Shown here: positions 40,390-55,201 of the stretch, one piece after another
How positions within the stretch are numbered: the stretch's first letter is position 1
Layout of the letters: each line of letters begins with the position of its first letter
Assembly: GCA_963965975.1 (NCBI GenBank)
Contig: OZ014417.1
Coordinates: 4,817,821 to 4,881,820, forward strand
Direction of reading: 5' to 3'
DNA: 64,000 nucleotides
Source of the DNA: Xestospongia bergquistia
Lineage: Eukaryota > Porifera > Demospongiae > Haplosclerida > Petrosiidae
Position numbers and translations under genes: made by a program
The notes under the pieces: model-generated
What the model was told of the DNA's origin: nothing
What the model saw: the letters and a program-made list of their open reading frames with translations, nothing else
The model's database searches: none

Positions 40390-43300
40390 ACTCAATAAAC
40401 AGCTATTAACATTTTAGTAAGTTAGTTTGCATTAACGCTCTAAAGTCTTTAAGTTAAAGACTTTAGAAGGTTTAGACTATTGAGAGAAGTTTCTAAAGTA
40501 AACTGCTCAGTCTAAAGGTCTTTTTGGCACTAACTAAAGAAGTAGCTATTAACAGTTTAGTAAGTTAGTTTGCATTAACGCTCTAAAGTCTTTAAGTTAA
40601 AGACTTTAGAAAGTTTAGACTATTGAGAGAAGTTTATAAAGTAAACTGCTCAGTCTAAAGGACTTTATGGCGCTAACTAAATAAACAACTATTAACAGTT
40701 TTGTAAGATAGTTTGCATTAACGCTCTAAAGTCTTTAAGTTAAAGACTTTAGAAGGTTTAGACTTTTGAGAGGAGTTTATAAAGTAAACTGCTCAGCCTA
40801 AAGGACTTTATGGCACGAACTAAATAAACAGCTATTAACAGTTTAGTAAGTTAGTTTGCATTAAGGCACTAAAGTCTTTAAGTTAAAGACTTTAGAAGGG
40901 TTAGACTTTTGAGAGAAGTTTATAAAGTAAACTGCTCAGTCTAAAGGACTTTATGGCACTAACTAAATAAACAGTTATTAACAGTTTAGAAAGTTAGTTT
41001 GCATTAACGCTCTAAAGTCTTTAAGTTAAAGACTTTAGAAGGCTTAGACTTTTGAGAGAAGTTTATAAAGTAAACTGCTCAGCCTAAAGGACTTTATGGC
41101 ACTAACTAAATAAACAGCTATTAACAGTTTAGTAAGTTAGTTTGCATTAACGCTCTAAAGTCTTTAAGTTAAAGACTTTAGTCAGTTTAGACTATTGATA
41201 GAAGTTTATAAAGTAAACTGTTCAGTCTAAAGGACTTTATGGCACTAACTAAATACAGCTATTAACAGTTTAGTAAGTTAGTTTGCATTAACGCTCTAAA
41301 GTCTTTAAGTTAAAGACTTTAGAAGGTTTAGACTATTGAGAGAAGTTTATAAAGTAAACTGCTCAGTCTAAAGGACTTTACGGCACTAACTAAATAAACA
41401 GCTATTAACAGTTTAGTAAGTTAGTTTGCATTAACGCTCCAAAGTCTTTAAGTTAAAGACTTTAGAAGGTTTAGACTATTGAGAGAAGTTTATAAAGTAA
41501 ACTGCTCAGTCTAAAGGACTTTACGGCACTAACTAAATAAACAGCTATTAACAGTTTAGTAAGTTAGTTTGCATTAACGCTCTAAAGTCTTTAAGTTAAA
41601 GACTTTAGAAGGTTTAGACTATTGAGAGAAGTTTATAAAGTAAACTGCTCAGTCTAAAGGACTTTATGGCACTAACTAAATAAACAGCTATTAACAGTTT
41701 AGTAAGTTAGTTTGCATTAACGCTCTAAAGTCTTTAGGTTAAAGACTTTAGAAGGTTTAGACTAATGAGAGAAGTTTATAAAGTAAACTGCTCAGTCTAA
41801 AGGACTTTAAGGCACTAACTAAATAAACAACTATTATCAGTTTAGTAAGTTAGTTTGCATTAACTCTCTAAAGTCTTTAAGATAAAGACTTTAGAAGGTT
41901 TAGACTATTGAGAGAAGTTTATAAAGTAAACTGCTCAGCCTAAAGGACTTTATGGCACTAACTAAATAAACAGCTATTAACAGTTTAGTAATTTATTTTG
42001 CATTAACGCTCTAAAGTCTTTAAGATAAAGACTTTAGAAGGTTTAGACTATTGAGAGAAGTTTATAAAGTAAACTGCTCAGTCTAGAGGACTTTATGGCA
42101 CTAACTAAATAAACAGCTATTAACAGTTTAGTAAGTTAGTTTGCATTAACGCTCTAAAGTCTTTAAGTTAAAGACTTTAGAAGGTTTAGACTATTGAGAG
42201 AAGTTTATAAAGTAAACTGCTCAGTGTAAAGGACTTTATGGCACTAACTAAATAAACAGCTATTAACAGTTTAGTAAGTTAGTTTGCATTAATGCTCTAA
42301 AGTCTTTAAGATAAAGACTTTAGAAGGTTAAGACTAATGAGAGAAGTTTATAAAGTAAACTGCTCAGTCTAAAGGACTTTAAGGCACTAACTAAATAAAC
42401 AACTATTAAGAGTTTTGTAAGTTAGTTTGCATTAACGCTCTAAAGTCTTTTAGTTAGACTTTAGAAGGTTTAGACTATTGAGAGAAGTTTATAAAGTAAA
42501 CTGCTCAGTCTAAAGGACTGTACGGCACTAACTAAATAAACAGCTATTAACAGTTTAGTAATTTATTTTGCATTAACGCTCTAAAGTCTTTAAGATAAAG
42601 ACTTTAGAATGTTTAGACTATTGAGAGAAGTTTATAAAGTAAACTGCTCAGTCTAAAGGACTTTATGGCACTAACTAAATAAACAGCTATTAACAGTTTA
42701 GTAAGTTAGTTTGCATTAACGCTCTAAAGTCTTTAAGATAAAGACTTTAGAAGGTTTAGACTAATGAGAGAAGTTTATAAAGTAAACTGCTCAGTCTAAA
42801 GGACTTTAAGGCACTAACTAAATAAACAACTATTAAGAGTTTTGTAAGTTAGTTTGCATTAACGCTCTAAAGTCTTTTAGTTAAAGACTTTAGAAGGTTT
42901 AGACTATTGAGAGAAGTTTATAAAGTAAACTGCTCAGTCTAAAGGACTGTACGGCACTAACTAAATAAACAGCTATTAACAGTTTAGTAAGTTAGTTTGC
43001 ATTATCGCTCTAAAGTCTTTAAGATAAAGACTTCAGAAGGTTTAGACTAATGAGAGAAGTTTATAAAGTAAACTGCTCAGTCTAAAGGACTTTAAGGCAC
43101 TAACTAAATAAACAACTATTAACAGTTTAGTAAGTTAGTTTGCATTAACGCTCTAAAGTCTTTAAGTTAAAGACTTTAAAAGGTTTAGACTAATGAGAGA
43201 AGTTTATAAAGTAAACTGCTCAGTCTAAAGGACTTTATGGCACTAACTAAATAAACAGCTATTAACAGTTTAGTAAGTTAGTTTGCATGAACGCTCTAAA

Positions 43301-44470
43301 GTCTTTTAGTTAAAGACTTTAGAAGGTTTAGACTAATGAGAGAAGTTTATAAAGTAAACTGCTCAGTCTAAAGGACTTTATGGCACTAACTAAATAAACA
43401 GCTATTAACAGTTTAGTAAGTTAGTTTCCATTAACGCTCTAAAGTCTTTAAGTTAAAGACTTTAGAAGGTTTAGACTATTGAGAGAAGTTTCTAAAGTAA
43501 ACTGCTCAGTCTAAAGGTCTTTATGGCACTAACTAAAGAAGTAGCTATTAACAGTTTAGTAAGTTAGTTTGCATTAACGCTCTAAAGTCTTTAAGTTAAA
43601 GACTTTAGAAAGTTTAGACTATTGAGAGAAGTTTATAAAGTAAACTGCTCAGTCTAAAGGACTTTATGGCGCTAACTAAATAAACAACTATTAACAGTTT
43701 TGTAAGTTAGTTTGCATTAACGCTCTAAAGTCTTTAAGTTAAAGACTTTAGAAGGTTTAGACTTTTGAGAGAAGTTTATAAAGTAAACTGCTCAGCCTAA
43801 AGGACTTTATGGCACGAACTAAATAAACAGCTATTAACAGTTTAGTAAGTTAGTTTGCATTAACGCACTAAAGTCTTTAAGTTAAAGACTTTAGAAGGGT
43901 TAGACTTTTGAGAGAAGTTTATAAAGTAAACTGCTCAGTCTAAAGGACTTTATGACACTAACTAAATAAACAGCTATTAACAGTTTAGAAAGTTAGTTTG
44001 CATTAACGCTCTAAAGTCTTTAAGTTAAAGACTTTGAAGGCTTAGACTTTTGAGAGAAGTTTATAAAGTAAACTGCTCAGCCTAAAGGACTTTATGGCAC
44101 TAACTAAATAAACAGCTATTAACAGTTTAGTAAGTTAGTTTGCATTAACGCTCTAAAGTCTTTAAGTTAAAGACTTTAGTCAGTTTAGACTATTGATACA
44201 AGTTTATAAAGTAAACTGGTCAGTCTAAAGGACTTTATGGCACTAACTAAATACAGCTATTAACAGTTTAGTAAGTTAGTTTGCATTAAAGCTCTAAAGT
44301 CTTTAAGTTAAAGACTTTAGAAGGTTTAGACTATTGAGAGAAGTTTATAAAGTAAACTGCTCAGTCTAAAGGACTTTACGGCACTAACTAAATAAACAGC
44401 TATTAACAGTTTAGTAAGTTAGTTTGCATTAACGCTCTAAAGTCTTTAAGTTAAAGACTTTAGAAAGTTT
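40390..44470. repeat. Block repeated at about 21 units (2999 bp)
   Basis: TTCTAAAG occurs at about 40491 and 43490, and the rare variant GTCAGTTTAGACTATTGATA at 41181 and 44179, an offset of 2998-2999 bp. The matching stretches are roughly 40390-41480 and 43390-44470, separated by the third copy of the 12-unit block. The limits are approximate. Confidence 0.7.
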
Positions 44471-47400
44471 AGACTATTGAGAGAAGTTTATAAAGTAAAC
44501 TGCTCAGTCTAAAAAACTCTATGGCACTAACTAAATAAACAGCTATGAACAGTTTAGGAAGTTTGTTTGCATTAACGCTCTAAAGTCTTTAAGTTAAAGA
44601 CTTTAGAAGGTTTAGACTATTGAGGGAAGTTTAAAAGTAAACTGCTCAGTCTAAAGGACTTTACGGCACTAACTAAATAAACAGATATTAACAGTTTAGT
44701 AAGTTAGTTTGCATTAACGCTCTAAAGTCTTTAAGATAAAGACTTTAGAAGGTTTAGACTAATGAGAGAAGTTTATAAAATAAACTGCTCAGTCTAAAGG
44801 ACTTTAAGGCACTAACTAAATAAACAACTATTAACAGTTTAGTAAGTTAGTTTGCATTAACGCTCTAAAGTCTTTAAGTTAAAGACTTTAGAAGGTTTAG
44901 ACTATTGAGAGAAGTTTATAAAGTAAACTGCTCAGTCTAAAGGACTTTATGGCACTAACTAAATAAACAGCTATTAACAGTTTAGTAATTTATTTTGCAT
45001 TTACGATCTAAAGTCTTTAAGATAAAGACTTTAGAAGGTTTAGACTATTGAGAGAAGTTTATAAAGTGAACTGCTCAGTCTAAAGTACTTTAAGGCACTA
45101 ACTAAATAAACAGCTATTAACAGTTTAGTAAGTTAGTTTGCATTAACTCTCAAAAGTCTTTAAGTTAAAGACTTTAAAAGGTTTAGACTATTGAGAGAAG
45201 TTTATAAAGTAAACTGCTCAGTCTAAAGGACTTTATGGCACTAACTAAATAAACAGCTATTAACAGTTTAGTAAGTTAGTTTAAATTAACGCTCTAAAGT
45301 CTTTAAGTTAAAGACTTTAGAAGGTTTAGACTATTGAGAGAAGTTTATAAAGTAAACTGCTCAGTCTAAAGGACTTTACGGCACTAACTAAATAAACAGC
45401 CATTAACAGTTTAGTAAGTTTGTTTGCATTAACGCTCTAAAGTCTTTAAGATAAAGACTTTAGAAGGTTTAGACTATTGAGAGAAGAATATAAAGTAAAT
45501 TGTTCAGTCTAAAGGACTTTATGGCACTAACTAACTAAACAGCTATTAACAGTTTAGTAAGTTAGTTTGCATTAACGCTCTAAAGTCTTTAAGTTAAAGA
45601 CTTTAGAAGGATTAGACTATTGAGAGAAGTTTATAAAGTAAACTGCTCAGTCTAAAGGACTTTATGGCACTAACTAAATAAACAGCTATTAACAGTTTAG
45701 TAATTTATTTTGCATTAACGCTCTAAAGTCTTTAAGATAAAGACTTTAGAAGGTTTAGACTATTGAGAGAAGAATATAAAGGAAATTGTTCAGTCTAAAG
45801 GACTTTATGGCACTAACTAAATAAACAGCTATTAACAGTTTAGTAAGTTAGTTTGCATTAACGCTCTAAAGTCTTTAAGTTAAAGACTTTAGAAGGTTTA
45901 GACTATTCAGGGAAGTTTATAAAGTAAACTGCTCAGTCTAAAGGACTTTATGGCACTAACTAAATAAACAACTATTAACAGTTTAGTAAGTTTGTTTGTA
46001 TTAACGCTCTAAAGTCTTTAAGTTAAAGACTTTAGAAGGATTAGACTATTCAAACAAGTGTATAAAGTAAACTGTTCAGTCTAAAGGACTTTATGGCACT
46101 AACTAAATACAGCTATTAACAGTTTAGTAAGTTAGTTTGCATTAACGCTCTAAAGTCTTTAAGTTAGAGACTTTAGAGAGTTTCGACTATTGAGTGATTT
46201 TTATAAAGTAAACTGCTCAGTCTATAGGACTTTATGGCACTAACTAAATGAACAACTATTAACAGTTTAGGAAGTTTGTTTGCATTAACGCTGTAACGGC
46301 TTTAAGTTAAAGAATTTAGAAGGTTTACACTATTGAGAGTAGTTGATAAAGTAAACTGCTCAGTCTAAAGGACTTTATGGCACTAACTAAATAAACAGCT
46401 ATTAACAGTTTAGTAAATTAGTTTGCATTAATGCTCTAAAGTCTTTAAGTTAAAGACTTTAGAAGGTTTAGACTATTGAGAGAAGTTTATAAAGCAAACT
46501 ACTCAGTCTAAAGGATTTTATGGCACTAACTAAATAAAGAGCTCTTAAGAGTTTAGTAAGTTAGTTTGCATTAACGCTCTAAGGTCTTTAAGTTAAAGAC
46601 TTTAGAAGGTTTAGACTATTGAGAGAAGTTTATAATGTAAACTGCTCAGTCTAAAGGACTTTATAGCACTAACTAAATAAACAGCTATTAACAGTTTAGT
46701 AAGTTAGCTTGCATTAACGCTCTAAATTCTTAAAGTTAAAGACTTTAGAAGGTTTAGACTTTTGAGAGAAGTATATAAAATAAACTGCTCAGTCTAAAGG
46801 ACTTTATGGCACTAACTAAATAAACAGCTATTAACAGTTTAGTAAGTTAGTTTGCATTAACGCTCTAAAGTCTTTAAGTGAAAGACTTTAGAAGGTTTAC
46901 ACTAATGAGAGAAGTATATAAAATAAACTGCTCAGTCTAAAGGACTTTATGGCACTAACTAAATAAACAGCTATTAACAGTTTAGTCAGTTAGTTTGCAT
47001 TAACGCTCTACAGTCTTTAAGTTAAAAACTTTAAAAGGTTTAGACTATTGAGAGAAGTTTATAAAGTAAAATGCTCAGTCTAAAGGACTTTATGGCACTA
47101 ACTAAATAAACAGCTATTAACAGTTTAGTAAGTTAGTTTAAATTAACGCTCTAAAGTCTTTAAGTTAAAGACTTTAGAAGGTTTAGACTAATGAGAGAAG
47201 TTTATAAAGTAAACTGCTCAGTCTAAAGGACTTTATGGCACTAACTAAATAAACAGCTATTAACAGTTTAGTAATTTATTTGGCATTAACGCTCTAAAGT
47301 CTTTAAGATAAAGACTTTAGAAGGTTTAGACTATTGAGAGAAGAATGTAAAGTAAATTGTTCAGTCTAAAGGACTTTATGGCACTAACTAAATAAACAGC

Positions 47401-48479
47401 TATTAACAGTTTAGTAAGTTAGTTTGCATTAACGCTCTAAAGTCTTTAAATTAAAGACTTTAGAAGGTTTAGACTATTGAGAGAAGTTTATAAAGTAAAC
47501 TGCTCAGTCTAAAGGACTTTATGGCACTAACTAAATAAACAGCTATTAACAGTTTAGTAAGTTAGTTTGCATTAACGCTCTAAAGTCTTTAAGTTAAAGA
47601 CTTTAGAAGGTTTAGACTTTTGAGAGAAGTTTATAAAGTAAACTGCTCAGTCTAAAGGACTTTATGGCACTAACTAAATAAACAGCTATTAACAGTTTAG
47701 GAAGTTAGTTTGCATTAACGCTCTAAAGTCTTTAAGTTAAAGACTTTAGAAGGTTTAGACTACTGAGAGAAGTTTATAAAATAAACTGCTCAGTCTGAAG
47801 GACTTTATGGCACTAACTAAATAAACAGCTATTAACAGTTTAGCCAGTTTGTTTGCATTAACGCTCTAAAGTCTTTAAGTTAAAGACTTTAGTAGGTTTA
47901 GACTATTGAAACAAGTTTATAAAGTAAACTGTTCAGTCTAAAGGACTTTATGGCACTAACTAAATACAGCTATTAACAGTTTAGTAAGTTAGTTTGCATT
48001 AACGCTCTAAAGTCTTTAAGTTAAAGACTTTAGAAGGTTTAGACGGTTGAGAGAAGTTTATAAAGTAAACTGCTCAGTCTCAAGGACTCTATGGCACTAA
48101 GTAAATAAACAGCTATTAACAGTTTAGTAAGTTAGTTTGCATTAACGCTCTAAAGTCTTTAAGTTAAAGACTTTAGAGAGTTTAGACTATTGAGTGATTT
48201 TTATAAAGTAAACTGCTCAGTCTATAGGACTTTATGGCATTAACTAAATGAACAACTATTAACAGTTTAGTAAGTTTGTTTGCATTAACGCTGTAAAGTC
48301 TTTAAGTTAAAGACTTTAGAAGGTTTAGACTATTGAGAGAAGTTTATAAAGTAAACTGCTCAGTCTAAAGGACTTTATGGCACTAACTAAATAAACAGCT
48401 ATTAACAGTTTAGTAAGTTAGTTTGCATTAACGCTCTAAAGTCTTTAAGTTAAAGACTTTAGAAGGTTTAGACTATTGA

Positions 48480-51400
48480 GAGAAGTTTATAAAGCAAACT
48501 ACTCAGTCTAAAGGACTTTATGGCACTAACTAAATAAACAGCTATTAACAGTTTAGTAAGTTAGTTTGCATTAACGCTCTAAAGTCTTTAAGTTAAAGAC
48601 TTTAGAGAGTTTGGACTATTGAGTGATTTTTATAAAGTAAACTGCTCAGTCTATAGGACTTTATGGCATTAACTAAATGAACAACTATTAACAGTTTAGT
48701 AAGTTTGTTTGCATTAACGCTGTAAAGTCTTTAAGTGAAAGACTTTAGAAGGTTTAGACTTTTGAGAGAAGTTTATAAAGTAAACTGCTCTGTCTAAAGG
48801 ACTTTATGGCACTAACTAAATAAACAGCTATTAACAGTTTAGTAAGTTAGTTTGCATTAACGCTCTAAAGTCTTTAAGTTAAAGACTTTAGAAGGTTTAG
48901 ACTATTGAGAGAAGTTTATAAAGTAAACTGCTCAGTCTAAAGGACTTTATGGCACTAACTAAATAAACAGCTATTAACAGTTTAGTAAGTTAGTTTGCAT
49001 TAACGCTCTAAACTCTTTAAGTTAAAGACTTTAAAAGGTTTAGACTATTGAGAGAAGTTTATAATGTAAACTGCTCAGTCTAAAGGACTTTATAGCACTG
49101 ACTAAATAAACAGCTATTAACAGTTTAGTAAGTTAGCTTGCATTAACGCTCCAAAGTCTTTAAGTTAAAGACTTTAGAAGGTTTAGACCTTTGAGAGACA
49201 TTTATAAAGTAAACTGCTCAGTCTAAAGGACTTTATGGAACTAACTAAATAAACAGCTATTAACAGTTTAGTAAGTTAGCTTGCATTAACGCTCTAAAGT
49301 CTTTAAGTGAAAGACTTTAGAAGGGTTACACTAATGAGAGAAGTATATAAAATAAACTGCTCAGTCTAAAGGACTTTATGGCACTAACTAAATAAACAGC
49401 TATGAACAGTTTAGTAAGTTAGTTTGCATTAACGCTCTAAAGTCTTTAAGTTAAAAACTTTAAAAGGTTTAGACAATTGAGAGAAGTTTATAAAGTAAAC
49501 TGCTCAGTCTAAAGGACTTTATGGCACTAAATAAATAAACAGGTATTAATAGTTAAGTAAGTTAGTTTAAATTAACGCTCTAAAGTCTTTAAGTTAAAGA
49601 CTTTAGAAGGTTTACACTAATGAGAGAAGTTTATAAAGTAAACTGCTCAGTCTAAAGGACTTTATGGCACTAACTAAATAAACAGCTATTAACAGTTTAG
49701 TAAGTTTCTTTGCATTAACGCTCTAAAGTCTTTAAGTTAAAGACTTTAGAAAGTTTAGACTATTGAGAGAAGTTTATAAAGTAAACTGCTCAGTCTAAAG
49801 GACTTTATGGCACTAACTAAATAAACAGCTATTAACAGTTTAGGAAGTTAGTTTGCATTAACGCTCTAAAGTCTTTAAGATAAAGACTTTAGAAGGTTTA
49901 GACTAATGAGAGAACTTTATAAAGTAAACTGCTCAGTCTAAAGGACTTTAAGGCTCTAACTAAATAAACAACTATTAACAGTTTAGTAAGTTAGTTTGCA
50001 TTAACGCTCTAAAGTCTTTAAGTTAAAGACTTTAGAAGGTTTAGACTATTGAGAGAAGTTTATAAAGCAAACTACTCAGTCTAAAGGACTTTATGGCACT
50101 AACTAAATAAACAGCTATTAACAGTTTAGTAAGTTAGTTTGCATTAACGCTCTAAAGTCTTTAAGTTAAAGACTTTAGAGAGTTTGGACTATTGAGTGAT
50201 TTTTATAAAGTAAACTGCTCAGTCTATAGGACTTTATGGCATTAACTAAATGAACAACTATTAACAGTTTAGTAAGTTTGTTTGCATTAACGCTGTAAAG
50301 TCTTTAAGTGAAAGACTTTAGAAGGTTTAGACTTTTGAGAGAAGTTTATAAAGTAAACTGCTCAGTCTAAAGGACTTTATGGCACTAACTAAATAAACAG
50401 CTATTAACAGTTTAGTAAGTTAGTTTGCATTAACGCTCTAAAGTCTTTAAGTTAAAGACTTTAGAAGGTTTAGACTATTGAGAGAAGTTTATAAAGCAAA
50501 CTGCTCAGTCTAAAGGACTTTATGGCACTAACTAAATAAACAACTATTAACAGTTTAGCAAGTTGGTTTGCATTAACGCTCTAAACTCTTTAAGTTAAAG
50601 ACTTTAGAAGGTTTAGACTATTCAGAGAAGTTTATAATGTAAACTGCTCAGTCTAAAGGACTTTATAGCACTAACTAAATAAACAGCTATTAACAGTTTA
50701 GTAAGTTAGCTTGCATTAACGCTCCAAAGTCTTTAAGTTAAAGACTTTAGAAGGTTTAGACCTTTGAGAGACATTTATAAAGTAAACTGCTCAGTCTAAA
50801 GGACTTTATGGCACTAACTAAATAAACAGCTATTAACAGTTTAGTAAGTTAGCTTGCATTAACGCTCTAAAGTCTTTAAGTGAAAGACTTTAGAAGGGTT
50901 ACACTAATGAGAGAAGTATATAAAATAAACTGCTCAGTCTAAAGGACTTTATGGCACTAACTAAATAAACAGCTATGAACAGTTTAGTAAGTTAGTTTGC
51001 ATTAACGCTCTAAAGTCTTTAAGTTAAAAACTTTAAAAGGTTTAGACAATTGAGAGAAGTTTATAAAGTAAACTGCTCAGTCTAAAGGACTTTATGGCAC
51101 TAAATAAATAAACAGGTATTAATAGTTAAGTAAGTTAGTTTAAATTAACGCTCTAAAGTCTTTAAGTTAAAGACTTTAGAAGGTTTACACTAATGAGAGA
51201 AGTTTATAAAGTAAACTGCTCAGTCTAAAGGACTTTATGGCACTAACTAAATAAACAGCTATTAACAGTTTAGTAAGTTTCTTTGCATTAACGCTCTAAA
51301 GTCTTTAAGTTAAAGACTTTAGAAAGTTTAGACTATTGAGAGAAGTTTATAAAGTAAACTGCTCAGTCTAAAGGACTTTATGGCACTAACTAAATAAACA

Positions 51401-51625
51401 GCTATTAACAGTTTAGGAAGTTAGTTTGCATTAACGCTCTAAAGTCTTTAAGATAAAGACTTTAGAAGGTTTAGACTAATGAGAGAACTTTATAAAGTAA
51501 ACTGCTCAGTCTAAAGGACTTTAAGGCTCTAACTAAATAAACAACTATTAACAGTTTAGTAAGTTAGTTTGCCTGAACGCTCTAAAGTCTTTAAGTTAAA
51601 GACTTTAGAAGGTTTAGACTATTGA
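48480..51625. repeat. Second 11-unit tandem duplication (about 1573 bp)
   Basis: AAAGCAAACTACTC occurs at 48491 and 50064 (offset 1573), and TTGAGAGACA at 49191 and 50763 (offset 1572). The copies are approximately 48480-50052 and 50053-51625. The block length again equals 11 units, although the variants differ from those in the 37-40 kb duplication, so it appears to be an independent event. Confidence 0.85.
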
Positions 51626-54600
51626 GAGAAGTTTATAAAGTAAACTGCTCAGTCTAAAGGACTTTATGGCACTAACTAAATAAACAGCTATTAACAGTTT
51701 AGTAATTTGTTTTGCATTAACGCTCTAAAGTCTTTAAGATAAAGACTTTAGAAGGTTTAGACTCTTGAGAGAAGAATATAAAGTAAATTGTTCAGTCTAA
51801 AGGACTTTATGGCACTAACTAAATAAACAGCTATTAACAGTTTAGTAAGTTAGTTTGCATTAACGCTCTAAAGTCTTTAAGTTAAAGACTTTAGAAGGTT
51901 TAGACCATTGGGGGAAGTTTATAAAGTAAACTGCTCAGTCTAAAGGACTTTATGGCACTAACTAAATAAACAGCTATTAACAGTTTAGCCAGTTTGTTTG
52001 CATTAACGCTCTAAACTCTTTCAGTTAAAGACTTTAGTAGGTTTAGACAATTGAAACAAGTTTATAAAGTAAACTGTTCAGTCTAAAAAACTTTATGGCA
52101 CTAACTAAATACAGCTATTAACAGTTTAGTAAGTTAGTTTGCATTAACGCTCTAAAGTCTTTAAGTTAAACACTTTAGAAGGTTTAGACTATTGAGAGAA
52201 GTTTTATAAAGTAAACTGCTCAGTCTCAAGGACTCTATGGCACTAACTAAATAAACAGCTATTAACAGTTTAGTAAGTTAGTTTGCGTTAACGCTCTAAA
52301 GTCTTTAAGTTAAAGACTTTAGAGAGTTTAGACTATTGAGTGATTTTTATAAAGTAAACTGCTCAGTCTATAGGACTTTATGGCACTAACTAAATGAACA
52401 ACTATTAACAGTTTAGTAAGTTTGTTTGCATTAACGCTGTAAAGTCTTTAAGTTAAAGACTTTAGAAGGTTTAGACTAATGAGAGAAGTTTATAAAGTAA
52501 ACTGCACAGTCTAAAGGACTTTATGGCACTAACTAAATAAACAGCTATTAACAGTTTAGTAAGTTAGTTTGCATTAACGCTCTAAAGTCTTTAAGTTAAA
52601 GACGTTAGAAGGTTTAGACTATTGAGAGAAGTTTGTAAAGCAAACTACTCAGTCTAAAGGACTTTATGGCACTAACTAAATAAAGAGCTATTAAGAGTTT
52701 AGTAAGTTAGTTTGCATTAACGCTATAAAGTCTTTAAGTTAAAGACTTTAGAAGGTTTAGACTATTGAGAGAAGTTTATAATGTAAACTGCTCAGTCTAA
52801 AGGACTTTATAGCACTAACTAAATAAACAGCTATCAACAGTTAGTAAGTTAGCTTGCATTAATGCTCTAAAGTCTTTAAGTTAAAGACTTTAGAAGGTTT
52901 AGACTTTTGAGAGACGTTTATAAAGTAAACTGCTCAGTCTAAAGGACTCTTTGGCACTAACTAAATAAACAGCTATTAACAGTTTAGTAAGTTAGCTTCC
53001 ATTAACGCTCTAAAGTCTTTAAGTGAAAGACTTTAGAAGGTTTACACTAATGAGAGAAGTATATAAAATAAACTGCTCAGTCTAAAGGACTTTATGGCAC
53101 TAAGTAAATAAACAGCTATGAACTGTTTAGTAAGTTAGTTTGCATTAACGCTCTAAAGTCTTTAAGTGAAAGACTTTAGAAGGTTTACGCTAATGAGAGA
53201 AGTATATAAAATAAACTGCTCAGTCTAAAGGACTTTATGGCATTAACTAAATAAACAGCTATTAACAGTTTAGTAAGTTAGTTTGCATTAACGCTCTAAA
53301 GTCTTTAAGTTAAAAACTTTAAAAGGTTTAGACTATTGAGAGAAGTTTATAAAGTAAACTGCTCAGTCTAAAGGACTTTATGGCACTAACTAAATAAACA
53401 GCTATTAACTGTTTAGTAAGTTAGTTTAAATTAACGCTCTAAAGTCTTTAAGTTAAAGACTTTAGAAGGTTTAGACTAATGAGAGAAGTTTATAAAGTAA
53501 ACTGCTCAGTCTAAAGGACTTTACGGCACTAACTAAATAAACAGCTATTAACAGTTTAGTAAGTTTGTTTGCATTAACGCTCTAAAGTCTTTAAGTTAAA
53601 GACTTTAGAAGGTTTAGACTATTGAGAGAAGTTTATAAAGTAAACTGCTCAGTCTAAAGGACTTTACGGCACTAACTAAATAAACAGATATTAACAGTTT
53701 AGTAAGTTAGTTTGCATTAACGCTCTAAAGTCTTCAAGATAAAGACTTTAGAAGGTTTAGACTAATGAGAGAAGTTTATAAAGTAAACTGCTCAGTCTAA
53801 AGGAGTTTAAGGCACTAACTAAATAAACAACTATTAACAGTTTAGTAAGTTAGTTTGCATTAACGCTCTAAAGTCTTTAAGTTAAAGACTTTAGAAGGTT
53901 TAGACTATTGAGAGAAGTTTATAAAGTAAACTGCTCAGTGTAAAGGACTTTATGGCACTAACTAAATAAACAGCTATTAACAGTTTAGTAATTTATTTTG
54001 CATTTACGATCTAAAGTCTTTAAGATAAAGACTTTAGAAGGTTTAGACTATTGAGAGAAGAATATAAAGTAAATTGTTCAGTCTAAAGGACTTTATGGCA
54101 CTAACTAAATAAACAGCTATTAACAGTTTAGTAAGTTAGTTTGCATTAACGCTCTAAAGTCCTTAAGTCAAAGACTTTAGAAGGTTTAGACTATTGAGGG
54201 AAGTTTATAAAGTAAACTGCTCAGTCTAAAGGACTTTATGGCACTAACTAAATAAACAGCTATTAACAGTTTAGTAATTTAGTTTGCATTAACGCTCAAA
54301 AGTCTTTAAGTTAAAGACATTAGAGAGTTTAGACTATTGAGTGATTTTTATAAAGTAAACTGCTCAGTCTATAGGACTTTATGGCTCTAACTAAATAAAC
54401 ATCTATTAACAGTTTAGTAAGTTAGTTTGCATTAACGCTCTAAAGTCTTTAAGTTAAAGACTTTAGAAGGTTTAGACTATTGAGAGAAGTTTATAAAGTA
54501 AACTGCTCAGTGTAAAGGACTTTATGGCACTAACTAAAGAAGTAGCTATTAACAGTTTAGTAAGTTAGTTTGCATTAATGCTCTAAAGTCTTTAAGTTAA

Positions 54601-55201
54601 AGACTTTAGAAGGTTTAGACTATTGAGAGAAGTTTATAAAGTAAACTGCTCAGTCTGAAGGACTTTATGGCACTAACTAAATAAACAGCTATTAACAGTT
54701 TAGTAAGTTAGTTTGCATTAACGCTCTAAAGTCTTTAAGTTAAAGACTTTAGAAGGTTTAAACTATTGGAGAAGTTTATAATGTAAACTGCTCAGTCTAA
54801 AGGACTTTATAGCACTAACTAAATAAACAGCTATTAACAGTTTAGTAAGTTAGTTTGCATTAACGCTCTAAAGTCTTTAAGTTAAAGACTTTAGAAGGTT
54901 TAGACTATTGAGAGAAGTTTATAAAGTAAACTGCTCAGTCTAGAGGACTTTATGGCACTAACTAAATAAACAGCTATTAACAGTTTAGTAACTTAGTTTG
55001 CATGAATGCTCTAAAGTCTCTAAGTTAAAGACTTTAGAAGGTTTAGACTATTGTGAGAAGTTTATAAAGTAAACTGCTCTGTCTAAAGGACTTTATGGCA
55101 CTAACTAAATAAACAGCTATTAACATTTTAGTAAGTTAGTTTTCATTAATGCTCGAAAGTCATTAAATTAAAGACTTTAGTAGTTTTACACTATTGAGAT
55201 A

